Shown piece after piece: positions 1-8,813 of a stretch of DNA of 64,000 nucleotides. Made by a program: the position numbers and the translations under genes. The first letter of the stretch is position 1, and the number at the start of each line of letters is the position of its first letter. The notes beneath the pieces were generated by a model that was not told where the DNA came from, ran no database searches, and worked only from the letters and a program-made list of their open reading frames with translations. Source of the DNA: Bin5 sp965207495 (GTDB lineage Bacteria; Chloroflexota; Anaerolineae; Caldilineales; Caldilineaceae); contig OZ242287.1 in assembly GCA_965207495.1 (NCBI GenBank), positions 4,526,001-4,590,000 on the forward strand, written 5' to 3'.

Positions 1-134
1 TTGGAGCCCTTGCCGCCCGGCCCCATGTCAAAGTCGGAACCGACCAGCGTCTCGCCAAAAACAGGCATGCGCTGCGTCCGCAGGGTCATACCCACCGCGA
101 AACTGCCGACAACTGTGATAACAGGCTTGGGCAA
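1..134 (-). CDS. PfkB-family sugar kinase (ribokinase-like), N-terminus only
   Basis: Reading leftward from a TTG at 134-132 gives 44 open codons that run off the window. The peptide reads LPKPVITVVGSFAVGMTLRT, then a segment with MPVFGETL and ends MGPGGKGS. This matches the ribokinase start: an opening beta strand with VVGS, the P-x-x-GET motif, and the GGKG(S/A)NQA substrate-binding loop. Ribokinases phosphorylate ribose or related sugars with ATP in the cytoplasm. A purine-rich GAGAGG lies about seven bases before the TTG, and no ATG fits upstream. The substrate cannot be told from this fragment. Confidence 0.72.
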   Translation of the reverse strand, partial: MPKPVITVVGSFAVGMTLRTQRMPVFGETLVGSDFDMGPGGKGS

Positions 135-945
135 CGGAGGGCCTCTCTTTCGTTGTTCCGCGGCGTCGCGTGGGCAAACGCCGAGACCTTAGCGGCTTGG
201 CGAGGATCACAGTGCCTGACCTGGGCCGAATACGCGACCTCGATGCCGAGCGTAACATATTTCAGAAAGTGAGTATATGGGGCCGGATTGGGTGTGTCAA
301 CCAGCGGGCGCGAGAGGGCGCATTCCAAAATGAGATTGAACTCTCGTAGACCTCTTTTGTCAACCAAGCCACGAAAATCGCCAATCCCAATTTCCGCCAG
401 CCTCATCGGTGCCACTCTCTCCTCTCTCCTCTTCACTCTCTCCTAGTCTTTGGGCGTCCGGGCCTTCGGCCCTCCCTTGTGCAGGGGCTGCGCCCCCGCA
501 ACGCCCCGCCCTTGCTAGCCACCATATGTATTCTTCCCCGGCATTGTGTCTAGCCAACAGTGTATACCCCCTCACAAGCTGTCTCGTCCCACGACCCACT
601 AACCACTTCAGTTCGCTGCGGCCCTGCCCAACGCCCACCCCCGCCTTCCCCCTCAAAGATCCGGTAGGGGCAGGCCTTGTGCCTGCCCTGCGCCCCCTCA
701 GTCAAAGGAGCCCCATGTAAAGCTCCGGCCTGGCGCCTGCCCCCCGTCTCTCCAAGGACCGCTAAGAAACTCCAGCCTCCGCTGGCATAGTTACCCGCCA
801 GACTGTTCCCACCCCATATCTGGGATGCACCCGCGCACGAGAAGGGCAATAATTGACTGGACACCTTTCGATTTAGCATTTATCATGCCAACTGAAAGCG
901 AATTCCAAACCCGCCGCATGCGAGCACACCCGAAAAGAAAGCCAT
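135..945. other. Intergenic region between divergent genes, holding a dispersed repeat
   Basis: No convincing gene. The region separates the leftward kinase from the rightward dehydrogenase. Its middle is copy 1 of the composite hairpin repeat. From 691 to 945 the sequence is unique, and I see no clear sigma-70 promoter with both boxes well placed, although a TTGACT at 853 is a possible -35 element. Confidence 0.6.
320..690. repeat. Dispersed composite hairpin repeat, copy 1
   Basis: Order of parts: a roughly 100-base left arm beginning CATTCCAAAATGAG, a pyrimidine-rich stretch (CTCTCTCCTCTTC), a hairpin GGGC-CTTCG-GCCC (460-472), a hairpin GGGGC-TGC-GCCCC (484-496), a constant segment ending CGCCCTTGCTAGCC, then about 140 bases to a perfect 8-bp hairpin with arms GGGCAGGC/GCCTGCCC (668-688). 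The same order recurs at 25751-26134, and a shortened form at 50356-50496. The left arm read on the minus strand gives a peptide containing EIGIG, RG and LIL, resembling the arm of copy 2 (which has a stop), so it may derive from a lost reading frame. Confidence 0.75.
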
Positions 946-1953
946 ATGAGATCAGTAATCTGCGTCCACGAGCGCTTTGACGCTGACTGGCCTTTCGCTG
1001 CCGACCACTGGCACGAACGCTGGCAGAGCGACGGCTGCGAACTCTACCGCACCGAAGAGCCGGACGCATGCGCGCCCCATCTCGTGCCCAATCCAGCCAC
1101 GGTACAGCGCCTGGTTCTGCTCGGCCTCCCCGCCGCCAGCGAGGACCTTGCACCCTTTACCGCGCTTGAAGAGTGCTTCCACAGCGCCTACCGCGTCGTG
1201 CCAAAATCCGGACTCGATGAGGCGGCCGCCCGCGGGGTACATATCGTGCCAAACCGGGACGAACTGTTCTGGGGCCAATCGGTATCCGAGTACGGCTTGG
1301 CCCTTACGCTTAGCGGGCTGCGTCGCATCCCACAGCTATACGACGCCATGAAACAGAGCCATAAGCCCTGGAAATACAGACCGGACGTAGGCCGACCGGG
1401 GCAAAGAGGCGGCCAGTTTGGCGACGATTCGCGCTTTAGCAGCGGCACGCTAGGAGGCAAACGTGTACGCATCGTCGGCGCCGGCAATATCGGCGCCCGC
1501 TACGCCTCCTTTTGTGTAGCCATTGGAGCCGATGTCGCTATCTGGGACCCCTTCGCGCCCGATGCCACCTTCGCTGCGGCTGGCGCAAAACGCTGCTTTC
1601 ATCTGTCGGAACTGGTGAAAGATGCCGAAATCTTCGTCCCGATGGTGCCCCTGAAGGAGGATACGCGCGGGTTGATCGCAAAGGAACATATCGAAGCCCT
1701 GCCGCATGGCTGCCTCGTCGTACAGGTCACGCGGGCCCTCATCTGCGATACCGAAGCGCTCTATCGCCGCGTCCAGAACGATGAACTGGCCCTGGCCGCC
1801 GACGTCTTTGACATCGAGCCGGTCCCGCTGGACTCCCCTCTGCTCGGGCGTCACAACGTCGTCCACACGCCGCACAACGCCGGCCGCACAATCGACGCCA
1901 ACCGCGCCTGGGTGGACGATAAGATCGCCCGTTTCAAACCACGCACTAAGTGA
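946..1953 (+). CDS. D-isomer-specific 2-hydroxyacid dehydrogenase
   Basis: 335 residues, usual length for NAD(P)-dependent D-2-hydroxyacid dehydrogenases, which interconvert 2-oxoacids and D-2-hydroxyacids in the cytoplasm. The nucleotide-binding loop GAGNIG is at residues 178-183. The catalytic triad is complete: Arg263 (VTRAL), Glu291 (DIEP) and His310 (TPHNAG). The usual Gly after the catalytic-Arg strand is replaced, so it is a divergent member and the substrate is not predictable. It opens the plus-strand catabolic block; the next gene begins 35 bases downstream, suggesting co-transcription. Confidence 0.85.
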   Translation: MRSVICVHERFDADWPFAADHWHERWQSDGCELYRTEEPDACAPHLVPNPATVQRLVLLGLPAASEDLAPFTALEECFHSAYRVVPKSGLDEAAARGVHIVPNRDELFWGQSVSEYGLALTLSGLRRIPQLYDAMKQSHKPWKYRPDVGRPGQRGGQFGDDSRFSSGTLGGKRVRIVGAGNIGARYASFCVAIGADVAIWDPFAPDATFAAAGAKRCFHLSELVKDAEIFVPMVPLKEDTRGLIAKEHIEALPHGCLVVQVTRALICDTEALYRRVQNDELALAADVFDIEPVPLDSPLLGRHNVVHTPHNAGRTIDANRAWVDDKIARFKPRTK

Positions 1954-1988
1954 TTTTAGGCCCGTTCCTGCCGCGGACGGGAAGAAAG

Positions 1989-4151
1989 ATGAAACCACCG
2001 GATTCTGAACGCCTCGCCTCATTTGCAGCCAACTTGAAGAACGACTTCTCGGCCCACATCGGGCGCAACGAAGAAGAGGCCGCCGAGCTGGACCGGATGC
2101 GCGCTGCGCTGCGCGACGCCCTCAACTTGGAAATCCATTCCCGCGCGGGCATCGAGTGGTACCGAAGCGCCTACGTTGAAGCCTTTCTCTTCATGTACGA
2201 TATGTCCTTCTACGACCGAGAGTCTGGTCGTTACCGTATCGACGAAGTCCTCGACGACGGCGAGCGTGAGTTCGGCGGCTATGACATTATCCTCCTCTGG
2301 CGGTCCTACCCCCGCCTCGGCATCGACGACCGCAACCAGATCGACTACTACCGCGACATGCCGGGCGGCCTGCAGGGGCTGCGCGAGGTCGTTGACCGCG
2401 CCCACGCGCGCGGCGTGCGCGTCTTCGTCAACTATAACCCCTGGGACATCGGCACGCGCCGCGAGCCGGGCGCGCCGCCCTATACCGATGCCAGGGGATA
2501 TCGCGGCAGGTTCCCAGACACCAACGCGCCCGCAGTAGCCGACGCCGAAGCGCTCGGCGCCGTTATCAGGGAAATCGGCGCCGACGGCGTCTTCCTGGAT
2601 ACGATGGCCTCGGACGATCCAGGATTCCTGGCGCCAATGGAGCGGGCCAACGCCAACATTGTGTTCAACCCGGAGTCGGTGCCCCCCACAGAGGCCCTCT
2701 CCTCGATTGCGGGCAGCTGGCTGCAGCGCAATACAGTTGTCCCGCCTGACCTTTTGACCATCCGCTGGCTGGAGCCCCGCTTTTCTTTTCGCGCCATCGA
2801 CCGCAACGCCGACGAACACAGCGACATCATCCAGAAGGCCTTCTTCCACGGCTGCGGCCAGGTCGTGTGGGAGAACATCTTCGGCTGGTGGAACCCCTGG
2901 AATGAAGAAGATCGAGCACTGCTGCGCCGCTGTGTCCGGCTGCTGCGCCGGTTCTCCAGCGCATTCCAGGACCGGGACTGGCAGCCTTATGTCGCCACGG
3001 AAATAGAAGGCGTTTACGCACATCTCTGGAACAGCGGTGAGCAGGTACTGCACACGCTGATAAACGATACGGGGGGTCCGGTCGACGGCCCGCTGTTGCG
3101 TGCGCCCGCGGCCGCGCCTGACGGCCGCCCTATGCGCCATTACGACTTTTGGAATAGAACAGAAATCGAACCTGATCCGCTAGGTGGCCCGCATCTGCTT
3201 TCGCTTTCCATGGCCAGCGGCGCGGCGGGATGTATCGTTTCGGCTCCTGAGGGCATAGACATAGACCTGCGATCCCGGTTGGAGGAACCGAAAAAGGAAG
3301 GACCCAACGGTATTGACCGCAGGCGCGTCGGTCTTGCCGACCTGACCCTACGTCCGGTCGGACCATCGCGACCGGTCGCCGCTGGTGAGGAACCCGACGA
3401 AATGTGCAAGGTTCCTGCGGGCCCCTTTATATTCGGTGTGCGTCACAACAATCGCACCGCGATGGAAGGCGCCTGCTACGGTAAAATGGACCAGCTCTGG
3501 GACAAGTACCACCCCAGAGAGTTCATCGACCTGCAAGAATACTGGATCGATAGCACCGAGGTCACCAACGCCTCCTACCACGCCTTTCTCGAACAGACCC
3601 GCTACCGGCCGCGTGACCTCACCAATTTCCTGCGCCACTGGCACAAGCCGGCCGGCAGCGAACAGGAGCCCTGGACCTGGAGCCCGCCCACCAGCAAAGA
3701 GCGGCATCCCGTCATCTGGGTGGACCTGGACGATGCCCGCGCTTACGCCGCCTGGGCCGGCAAGCGCTTGCCTCTCGAAGAAGAGTGGCAGAAGGCCGCA
3801 GGCTTTGCCGTCTGGCCTTGGGGTGACGGCTTCGACCCAACCCTATGCAATAGCGGCAGCGACGACACGACCCCGGTCGACCAATTCCCCGGCGGCGCCA
3901 GCCACGTCGGCTGCCTCGACATGGCCGGCAACGTCTGGGAATGGACCGAGAGCGAGCGCGACGACGGCCACACCCGCTACGCCATCATCCGCGGCGGCAG
4001 CTACCTGAAGGTAAAAGGCAGTATCTGGTACAACGCCAGCGGCGCGCAGCCCAACGACTGCCACGAAAAGATTCTGCTGATGTATCCCGGATTGGACCGC
4101 TGCGGCACAGTCGGTTTCCGCTGCGTAAAAGACGCCGCCCCTTCCGAATAG
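1989..4151 (+). CDS. Glycosidase-like TIM barrel fused to an FGE/sulfatase-modifying-factor-like domain
   Basis: 720 residues from the ATG at 1989, which follows a GGGAAGAAAG ribosome-binding sequence; an in-frame GTG at 1950 overlapping the upstream gene's stop would add 13 residues. Residues about 45-400 look like a glycoside-hydrolase-type barrel: strand motifs ending GVRVFVNYNPWD and DGVFLDTMASD, then a Trp-rich WENIFGWWNPWN. From about residue 470 the protein is FGE-sulfatase-like: YWIDSTEVTNASYHAFL, AAWAGKRLPLEEEWQKAA, GNVWEWTES, IRGGSYLK and a final GTVGFRC. Where formylglycine-generating enzymes carry the two catalytic cysteines after the GGSY motif, this protein has KVKGSIWYNASG, so copper-dependent sulfatase activation is unlikely and a binding role is more plausible. 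No signal peptide is obvious. Barrel substrate unknown. Confidence 0.72.
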   Translation: MKPPDSERLASFAANLKNDFSAHIGRNEEEAAELDRMRAALRDALNLEIHSRAGIEWYRSAYVEAFLFMYDMSFYDRESGRYRIDEVLDDGEREFGGYDIILLWRSYPRLGIDDRNQIDYYRDMPGGLQGLREVVDRAHARGVRVFVNYNPWDIGTRREPGAPPYTDARGYRGRFPDTNAPAVADAEALGAVIREIGADGVFLDTMASDDPGFLAPMERANANIVFNPESVPPTEALSSIAGSWLQRNTVVPPDLLTIRWLEPRFSFRAIDRNADEHSDIIQKAFFHGCGQVVWENIFGWWNPWNEEDRALLRRCVRLLRRFSSAFQDRDWQPYVATEIEGVYAHLWNSGEQVLHTLINDTGGPVDGPLLRAPAAAPDGRPMRHYDFWNRTEIEPDPLGGPHLLSLSMASGAAGCIVSAPEGIDIDLRSRLEEPKKEGPNGIDRRRVGLADLTLRPVGPSRPVAAGEEPDEMCKVPAGPFIFGVRHNNRTAMEGACYGKMDQLWDKYHPREFIDLQEYWIDSTEVTNASYHAFLEQTRYRPRDLTNFLRHWHKPAGSEQEPWTWSPPTSKERHPVIWVDLDDARAYAAWAGKRLPLEEEWQKAAGFAVWPWGDGFDPTLCNSGSDDTTPVDQFPGGASHVGCLDMAGNVWEWTESERDDGHTRYAIIRGGSYLKVKGSIWYNASGAQPNDCHEKILLMYPGLDRCGTVGFRCVKDAAPSE

Positions 4152-4213
4152 AATGAGAAGCGAAGACAGAACGCAAGGCGCCTCACCGTTCCCATTTCAG
4201 TCAAGGAGCGAAT

Positions 4214-5083
4214 ATGACGACCGACCTGACACCCGAAGCGCGCATGGCGCAGCTTAAGCAGAATGGCTTTTGTGTCATCGAAAATGTGGCCGACGAGTGG
4301 CTCATGGACACGACGCGTGCCTGCGTGGACAAGGCTCTGGCCGAAGTTGACCCCGAACGGCTGGCCAAGACCAAGTCTCCCGGCAGTCTGATCGACTCCA
4401 ACAACTACCCTGAGCTAGCAGATCTGATAGGCAACCCCAAAGCGCTCGCCGAACTCGACCGCATGGGCGTGAAGGACATAAAGTTCTGGAAGGCAGTCAT
4501 CATCAGCAAGCCGCCGGGCGGACCCCGGCTCTACTGGCACCAGGACTGCCTCATGTGGCAGGACCCGCGCGCCTACAGTGATAGACCGCCTATGATTTTC
4601 CTCATGTACTACCTGGAGGACACCACGCGCCACAACGGCTGCCTGCGCCTGATCCCCGGCACCCACCGCTACCGCCACATCCTCCACGACATGGGCGAGG
4701 CGCACACCAGAGAGATCAACCGCATCGACGACCCCGACGATCCCCGTTTCCGCGACTACCCCGGCGAGGTCGATGTGCCGGTCAAAGCGGGCGATGTCGT
4801 AGTCGGCGACGCGCGTATGTTCCACTCCTCGCACACCAACCATTCAAACGATAAACGGACGGTAATCACCATCTGGTTTCACCCCTTCTTCTCCGACCTG
4901 CTGGAACCGACACAGAGCTGGATCCACGACTACATGCACAGGCAGCACGCCAACTGGCCGCAGGAGGCCCTCGCCAAAATCGAGCCGCTCATTCCCGACT
5001 ACCGCGGAACTGTCCCGCCGATGGAACAGAATCGGACGCCGGACGAGCGTCTGCGCTGGCCCGAAGCGGTGGCCGCTGGCTAG
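4214..5083 (+). CDS. Phytanoyl-CoA dioxygenase family (PhyH) protein
   Basis: 289 residues; ATG preceded by CAAGGAGCGAAT. Fe(II)/2-oxoglutarate-dependent oxygenase fold. The metal triad is visible: His109 and Asp111 in YWHQD, and distal His204 in MFHSSHTNHS, with Arg217 nearby as the likely 2-oxoglutarate anchor (KRTVITIW). Bacterial PhyH proteins hydroxylate diverse small molecules, so phytanoyl-CoA itself should not be assumed. It lies 62 bases after the glycosidase-like fusion and before the SDR/propeller cassettes, probably in the same transcription unit. Confidence 0.88.
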   Translation: MTTDLTPEARMAQLKQNGFCVIENVADEWLMDTTRACVDKALAEVDPERLAKTKSPGSLIDSNNYPELADLIGNPKALAELDRMGVKDIKFWKAVIISKPPGGPRLYWHQDCLMWQDPRAYSDRPPMIFLMYYLEDTTRHNGCLRLIPGTHRYRHILHDMGEAHTREINRIDDPDDPRFRDYPGEVDVPVKAGDVVVGDARMFHSSHTNHSNDKRTVITIWFHPFFSDLLEPTQSWIHDYMHRQHANWPQEALAKIEPLIPDYRGTVPPMEQNRTPDERLRWPEAVAAG

Positions 5084-5128
5084 TCGCATTTTGACGGATT
5101 CGAGGGAATGGGCCACCGCTACTCACCG

Positions 5129-5160
5129 TTGACTTCGCGCTGATTGCAAAAATGTAAAAT
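5129..5160 (+). promoter_or_regulatory. Weak candidate promoter before the first SDR/propeller cassette
   Basis: TTGACT at 5129-5134 and TAAAAT at 5155-5160, but the spacer is 20 bases, longer than the preferred 17. Position fits transcription of the gene at 5187. Low certainty; readthrough from upstream is equally possible. Confidence 0.25.
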
Positions 5161-5186
5161 TCCATACTCCCCACCTGGAGACAGAG

Positions 5187-5978
5187 ATGAAGATCCTTAT
5201 CACCGGCATTACCGGCAAGATTGGCCGCTATCTGGCGCCAATACTGGCCCGCGACCACGAGGTCCACGGCATCGACATTCTCCCCTCGGACTGGCCCAAC
5301 GCCACCCAGGCCGACCTCTGCGACCCCGACGCGTTGCCGCCCGTCTTCGAAGGCATGGACGTCGTCATCCATATGGCTGCCGACCCCCGCCATGAAGTCG
5401 AAATCGGCTGGGATGAACTGACCAACCCCAACCTGATCGCCACCGCCAGAATGTACGACGCCGCACACGATGCCGGTGTGCGCCGCGTCATCTTCGCCAG
5501 CTCCATGCACGTCATGGGCGCCTACGAGTGGGATGAGCCGTACCTCTCTATCCTGTCAGGCCGCCACGACGGCCTCGACCCGGCCTCCATCCCTCTCGTC
5601 AAGGGCGATGATCCGGGCAGGCCCGACAGCCGCTACGGCGCCACCAAGATCTTCGGCGAATCGTTGGGCCGCTACTACACCGAAGGCGGCAACATCGACC
5701 GCCCTGACCAGCGTCCGATGGAGGTCATCTGCGTCCGTCTGGGCACGCTGCCCGCCTTCGATCGTCCCGGTCGCGACTATCGCTCTCTGGTAAGCTGGTT
5801 CAGTTATCGCGATGCCGGCGGCTTTTTCCAGGCCTGCGTTGAACGCCCCAACATAAAATACGAAATCATCTACGGCGCGTCCAACAATAAGTGGAAGATT
5901 TACGACACGCCCTACGCCTGGAAGCTGCTGGATTTCATGCCGGTCGACAGGGCCGAAGACTATTGGCGCAAAGAGTAA
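5187..5978 (+). CDS. Uronate-dehydrogenase-like NAD-dependent SDR, copy 1
   Basis: 263 residues of the extended short-chain dehydrogenase/epimerase superfamily. The NAD loop TGITGKIG starts at residue 6, the catalytic Ser is in FASSMH (about 105-106), and Tyr150-x3-Lys154 is in YGATK. Beyond the generic fold, the order FASS(N/M)H, YG.(S/T)K.FGE.L.R.Y, then YR.L.(S/T)WFS and (V/I).(Y/W)GAS.N is that of bacterial uronate dehydrogenase, which oxidises hexuronates to aldarolactones. Length also fits that family. ATG follows CTGGAGACAGAG. It pairs with the propeller gene 50 bases downstream; this two-gene unit occurs three times here. Exact substrate is inferred, not shown. Confidence 0.8.
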   Translation: MKILITGITGKIGRYLAPILARDHEVHGIDILPSDWPNATQADLCDPDALPPVFEGMDVVIHMAADPRHEVEIGWDELTNPNLIATARMYDAAHDAGVRRVIFASSMHVMGAYEWDEPYLSILSGRHDGLDPASIPLVKGDDPGRPDSRYGATKIFGESLGRYYTEGGNIDRPDQRPMEVICVRLGTLPAFDRPGRDYRSLVSWFSYRDAGGFFQACVERPNIKYEIIYGASNNKWKIYDTPYAWKLLDFMPVDRAEDYWRKE

Positions 5979-6028
5979 CCGACAGCGCTCCGCCTTGACC
6001 GCGGCGCAACACCGGAGGACATCCGATC

Positions 6029-6925
6029 ATGACAGTTGGATATGGCGATTTTCGCTACGAACTGGACGATTCCTGGCCGACGCTTCCCGAAGGGTGGTCG
6101 CTCGGCTCGGTGCCCGATCTGGCAATTGATTCGCGCGACCGCGTCTTTGTCTTCTGCCGCCATAAACATCCCGTCGTCGCCTTTGAAGCCGAGACCGGAA
6201 AATTCATCACCTCCTGGGGCGAAAACGAATTCACGGAGCCGCACGGAATCTTCATCGACGCCGACGACTACGTGTGGGTCACCGACCGCCAGGAGCACGT
6301 CGTTACCAAGCACACGCAGCACGGTGAGAAACTGCTCGAGTTGGGCCGCCGCGGCTGGGCCATGATGACCGTAACGCCCTACGGCACCACCCTGGACCCG
6401 CCCTTCAATATGCCCGCCGGCGTGGCCACCGCCCAGGACGGTTGCATTTTCGCCGCCGATGGCTACGGAAATCGCCAGGTCCATCGCTTTTCCCCGGAGG
6501 GCGAGCTGGAAGTCTCCTGGGGCACGTCCGGTCTCGAGCCGGGCCAGTTCGCGCTGGTGCATAACATCGGCATCGACACACAGGGCCGCGTTCTGATCTG
6601 CGACCGCGAGGCCAACCGCATTCAACTCTTCGATCGCGACGGCAACTTCATCACCATGTTTGAAGACGTCCACAGGCCGGGCGACGTCTATTGCAGCCCC
6701 GACCAGTACGTCTACGTCGCCGAGCAGGGCAGCGCCATGGGCAAAGGACCTCTCCCCTGCGGCATCTCCATCTTCCATGAATCAGGCGAGCTGGTCTGCC
6801 GTTTCCGCGGCCCCGAAACCGGCCTGCGCATGCCGCACGGCATCTGGTGTGACTCGAAGGGCAACATCTTTGTGGCCGAGCTGGGCGAAGGAGGCAACCG
6901 GGCCCGCAAGTTTGTCAAAGTGTGA
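6029..6925 (+). CDS. NHL-repeat six-bladed beta-propeller protein, copy 1
   Basis: 298 residues with repeated blade motifs: DLAIDSRDRVFVFCRHK, GIFIDADDYVWVTDRQEH, a DGYGNRQVHRFS blade, and NIGIDTQGRVLICDREANR. This is the NHL/SMP-30-like propeller fold, related to peptidyl-alpha-hydroxyglycine lyase and gluconolactonase-type enzymes. No signal peptide, so cytoplasmic. GGAGG is about a dozen bases before the ATG. Always placed directly after the uronate-dehydrogenase-like gene, so hydrolysis of the lactone made by that enzyme is a reasonable guess. I could not identify the SMP-30 metal ligands by eye, so a non-enzymatic role remains possible. Confidence 0.75.
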   Translation: MTVGYGDFRYELDDSWPTLPEGWSLGSVPDLAIDSRDRVFVFCRHKHPVVAFEAETGKFITSWGENEFTEPHGIFIDADDYVWVTDRQEHVVTKHTQHGEKLLELGRRGWAMMTVTPYGTTLDPPFNMPAGVATAQDGCIFAADGYGNRQVHRFSPEGELEVSWGTSGLEPGQFALVHNIGIDTQGRVLICDREANRIQLFDRDGNFITMFEDVHRPGDVYCSPDQYVYVAEQGSAMGKGPLPCGISIFHESGELVCRFRGPETGLRMPHGIWCDSKGNIFVAELGEGGNRARKFVKV

Positions 6926-7038
6926 GAACGTGCCGGGGCGTGACTGATTTCCGTTGGTCCCGACCATCGCCGGCAGAACCAACATGACATCGAAAAAAAC
7001 AGACAGACCCATGAAATGAAACGCACAGGAGACACTCA

Positions 7039-7830
7039 ATGAAAATTCTGCTCACCGGCATCAGCGGTACAATCGGCACTCTGCTGGCGCCCGAACTTGG
7101 TCGCGACCACGAAGTGTCCGGTGTGGACCTGCGTCCCTCCGACTGGCCGAACTTCACCCAGGCCGATCTCTGCGACCCCGACGCCTTGCCCCCCATCTTC
7201 GAAGGCATCGACGTGGTCGTCCACCTCGCCGCCGACCCGCGCCACGAGGTCGAAATCGGCTGGGAAGAGCTCACCAACCCCAATCTGATCGCCACCGCCC
7301 GCATGTACGACGCTGCCCATGACGCCGGCGTGCGCCGCGTCATCTTCGTCAGTTCGATGCACACGATGGGCGGCTACGAATTTGACGAACCCTACCTGTC
7401 GATCGTCTCCGGCCGCCTCGATGGCCTCGACCCGGCCTCCATTCCCCTGGTCACAGGGGACGCCCCGGCCAGGCCGGACAGCCGTTACGGCGCCACCAAG
7501 ATATTCGGCGAATCCCTGGGCCGTTACTATACCGAGGGCGGCAACATCGACCGCCCTGACGAACGCCCGATGGAGGTCATCTGTGTCCGTTTTGGCACGT
7601 TGCCCCGCTCCAACCGGCCCGAAAAGGACTACCGCTCGCTGGTGAGCTGGATCAGCAAGCGCGACGCGGTCGGCTTCTTCCGGGCCTGCATTGAGAAACC
7701 CGGCATCGGCTATGAGATCGTCTACGGCGCTTCCAATAATACGTGGAAAATCTATGACACACCCTACGCCTACGAACTGCTGAATTTCGTTCCTGCAGAC
7801 AACGCTTCAGAACACTGGGGCAAGGAATAA
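7039..7830 (+). CDS. Uronate-dehydrogenase-like NAD-dependent SDR, copy 2
   Basis: 263 residues, collinear with copies 1 and 3 without gaps; TGISGTIG loop, VSSMH serine and YGATK catalytic pair all kept. It is the most divergent of the three: GDAPARPDSR replaces GDDPGRPDSR, and the substrate-proximal segments around residues 190-210 and the C-terminus (YELLNFVPADNASEHW) differ. This suggests a related but distinct substrate. ATG follows ACAGGAGACACTCA. The propeller partner starts only 14 bases after its stop. Confidence 0.8.
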   Translation: MKILLTGISGTIGTLLAPELGRDHEVSGVDLRPSDWPNFTQADLCDPDALPPIFEGIDVVVHLAADPRHEVEIGWEELTNPNLIATARMYDAAHDAGVRRVIFVSSMHTMGGYEFDEPYLSIVSGRLDGLDPASIPLVTGDAPARPDSRYGATKIFGESLGRYYTEGGNIDRPDERPMEVICVRFGTLPRSNRPEKDYRSLVSWISKRDAVGFFRACIEKPGIGYEIVYGASNNTWKIYDTPYAYELLNFVPADNASEHWGKE

Positions 7831-7844
7831 AAGGAGGTCAACCA

Positions 7845-8723
7845 ATGTTGACAGTTGGACACGGCGATTTTCGCTACCAGCAGGACGATACCTGGCCCAC
7901 TTTGCCTGAAGGGTGGATTATGGATCATCCTTCCGGTATTGCGGTTGATTCGCACGATCGGGTCTATGTATTCAATCGCAACAAGCACCCAATGATCGTC
8001 TTCGAGGCCGACACAGGCGAGTTTGTTACCTCCTGGGGCGAAGGCGAATTCAAAGAGCCGCACGGCCTCTTTATCGACGACGAAGACCATGTGTGGACCA
8101 CCGACCGCAATGACCACACCGTTGTCAAGTACACACGCTACGGCGGGAATCTGCTCGAACTGGGCACGCGCGGCTGGGCAAATATGACGGTAACGCCCCA
8201 GGGCACGACGCTGGATCCGCCGTTCAACATGCCCGCCGGCGTAGCCATCGCCGAGGACGGCTGCATCTTTGTCGCCGACGGTTACGGCAACCGCCAGGTT
8301 CATCGTTTCTCACCTGATGGCGAGTTGGAGCTCTCTTGGGGAACGTCGGGGACGGAGCCGGGTCAGTTCGCGCTGGTACATAACATCGGCATCGACACAC
8401 AGGGACGGGTACTGGTATGTGACAGGGCAAACGATCGCATTCAGTTTTTCGACCACGAAGGGCAGTTCATTCAGATCTGGGACGATGTCAAAGCACCAGG
8501 CGGTGTCTACTGCAATCCAGAGGGCGTGATCTACGTCGCCGAACAGGGTGGTGGTGGTTCCGTCTCGATTTTCAGTGAAGACGGCGAACTGATTTGCCGC
8601 TTTACCGGCGAGAAAGCCGGCCTGCGCGGCGTACACAGCGTCTGGATCGATTCGAAAAAGAACCTCTTCATTTCGGAGCTGAGCCACCACGGCCATTGCG
8701 TGCAAAGGTATGCCAAAATCTAG
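7845..8723 (+). CDS. NHL-repeat beta-propeller protein, copy 2
   Basis: 292 residues, a paralogue of the propellers at 6029 and 9971. Blade signatures include GIAVDSHDRVYVFNRNKHP, GLFIDDEDHVWTTDRNDH, DGYGNRQVHRFSPDGELE and NIGIDTQGRVLVCDRANDR. It lacks the AMGKGP/SLGKGP-type loop of the other copies between blades five and six and has a short GGGGS stretch instead. Translation signals are stronger than in the other copies: AAAAGGAGGTCAACC directly before the ATG. A strong hairpin follows the stop, so copies 1 and 2 probably form one transcript ending here. Confidence 0.75.
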   Translation: MLTVGHGDFRYQQDDTWPTLPEGWIMDHPSGIAVDSHDRVYVFNRNKHPMIVFEADTGEFVTSWGEGEFKEPHGLFIDDEDHVWTTDRNDHTVVKYTRYGGNLLELGTRGWANMTVTPQGTTLDPPFNMPAGVAIAEDGCIFVADGYGNRQVHRFSPDGELELSWGTSGTEPGQFALVHNIGIDTQGRVLVCDRANDRIQFFDHEGQFIQIWDDVKAPGGVYCNPEGVIYVAEQGGGGSVSIFSEDGELICRFTGEKAGLRGVHSVWIDSKKNLFISELSHHGHCVQRYAKI

Positions 8724-8767
8724 CTCCGGCTTGTGCCGACGCAAACTGACGGCATACCGAGACCGCT

Positions 8768-8813
8768 GCCTCCCGCCAGTTGAGGAAAATCCTGGAACCC
8801 CATGGCGGGAGGC
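8768..8813 (+). terminator. Hairpin ending the first two cassettes
   Basis: Perfect 11-bp inverted repeat, GCCTCCCGCCA (8768-8778) and TGGCGGGAGGC (8803-8813), 45 bases after the stop of the second propeller gene. The loop is 24 bases and there is no T tract, so it is either a factor-dependent terminator region or an mRNA 3'-end stabiliser. The rest of 8724-9069 shows no gene. Confidence 0.5.

Noticed and set aside
86..436. Minus-strand frame of 116 codons overlapping repeat copy 1
   Set aside because: Overlaps the ribokinase start and the repeat's left arm. The related stretch in copy 2 has a stop, so it is treated as part of the repeat, perhaps a fossil frame.
2019..3140. Minus-strand open frame of 373 codons
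   Set aside because: Antisense to the glycosidase-like domain of the fusion gene; composition typical of a shadow frame.
1989..4151. Active sulfatase-activating enzyme
   Set aside because: The FGE-like domain lacks the cysteine pair required for formylglycine formation, and no sulfatase with a CxPxR motif was noticed in the window.
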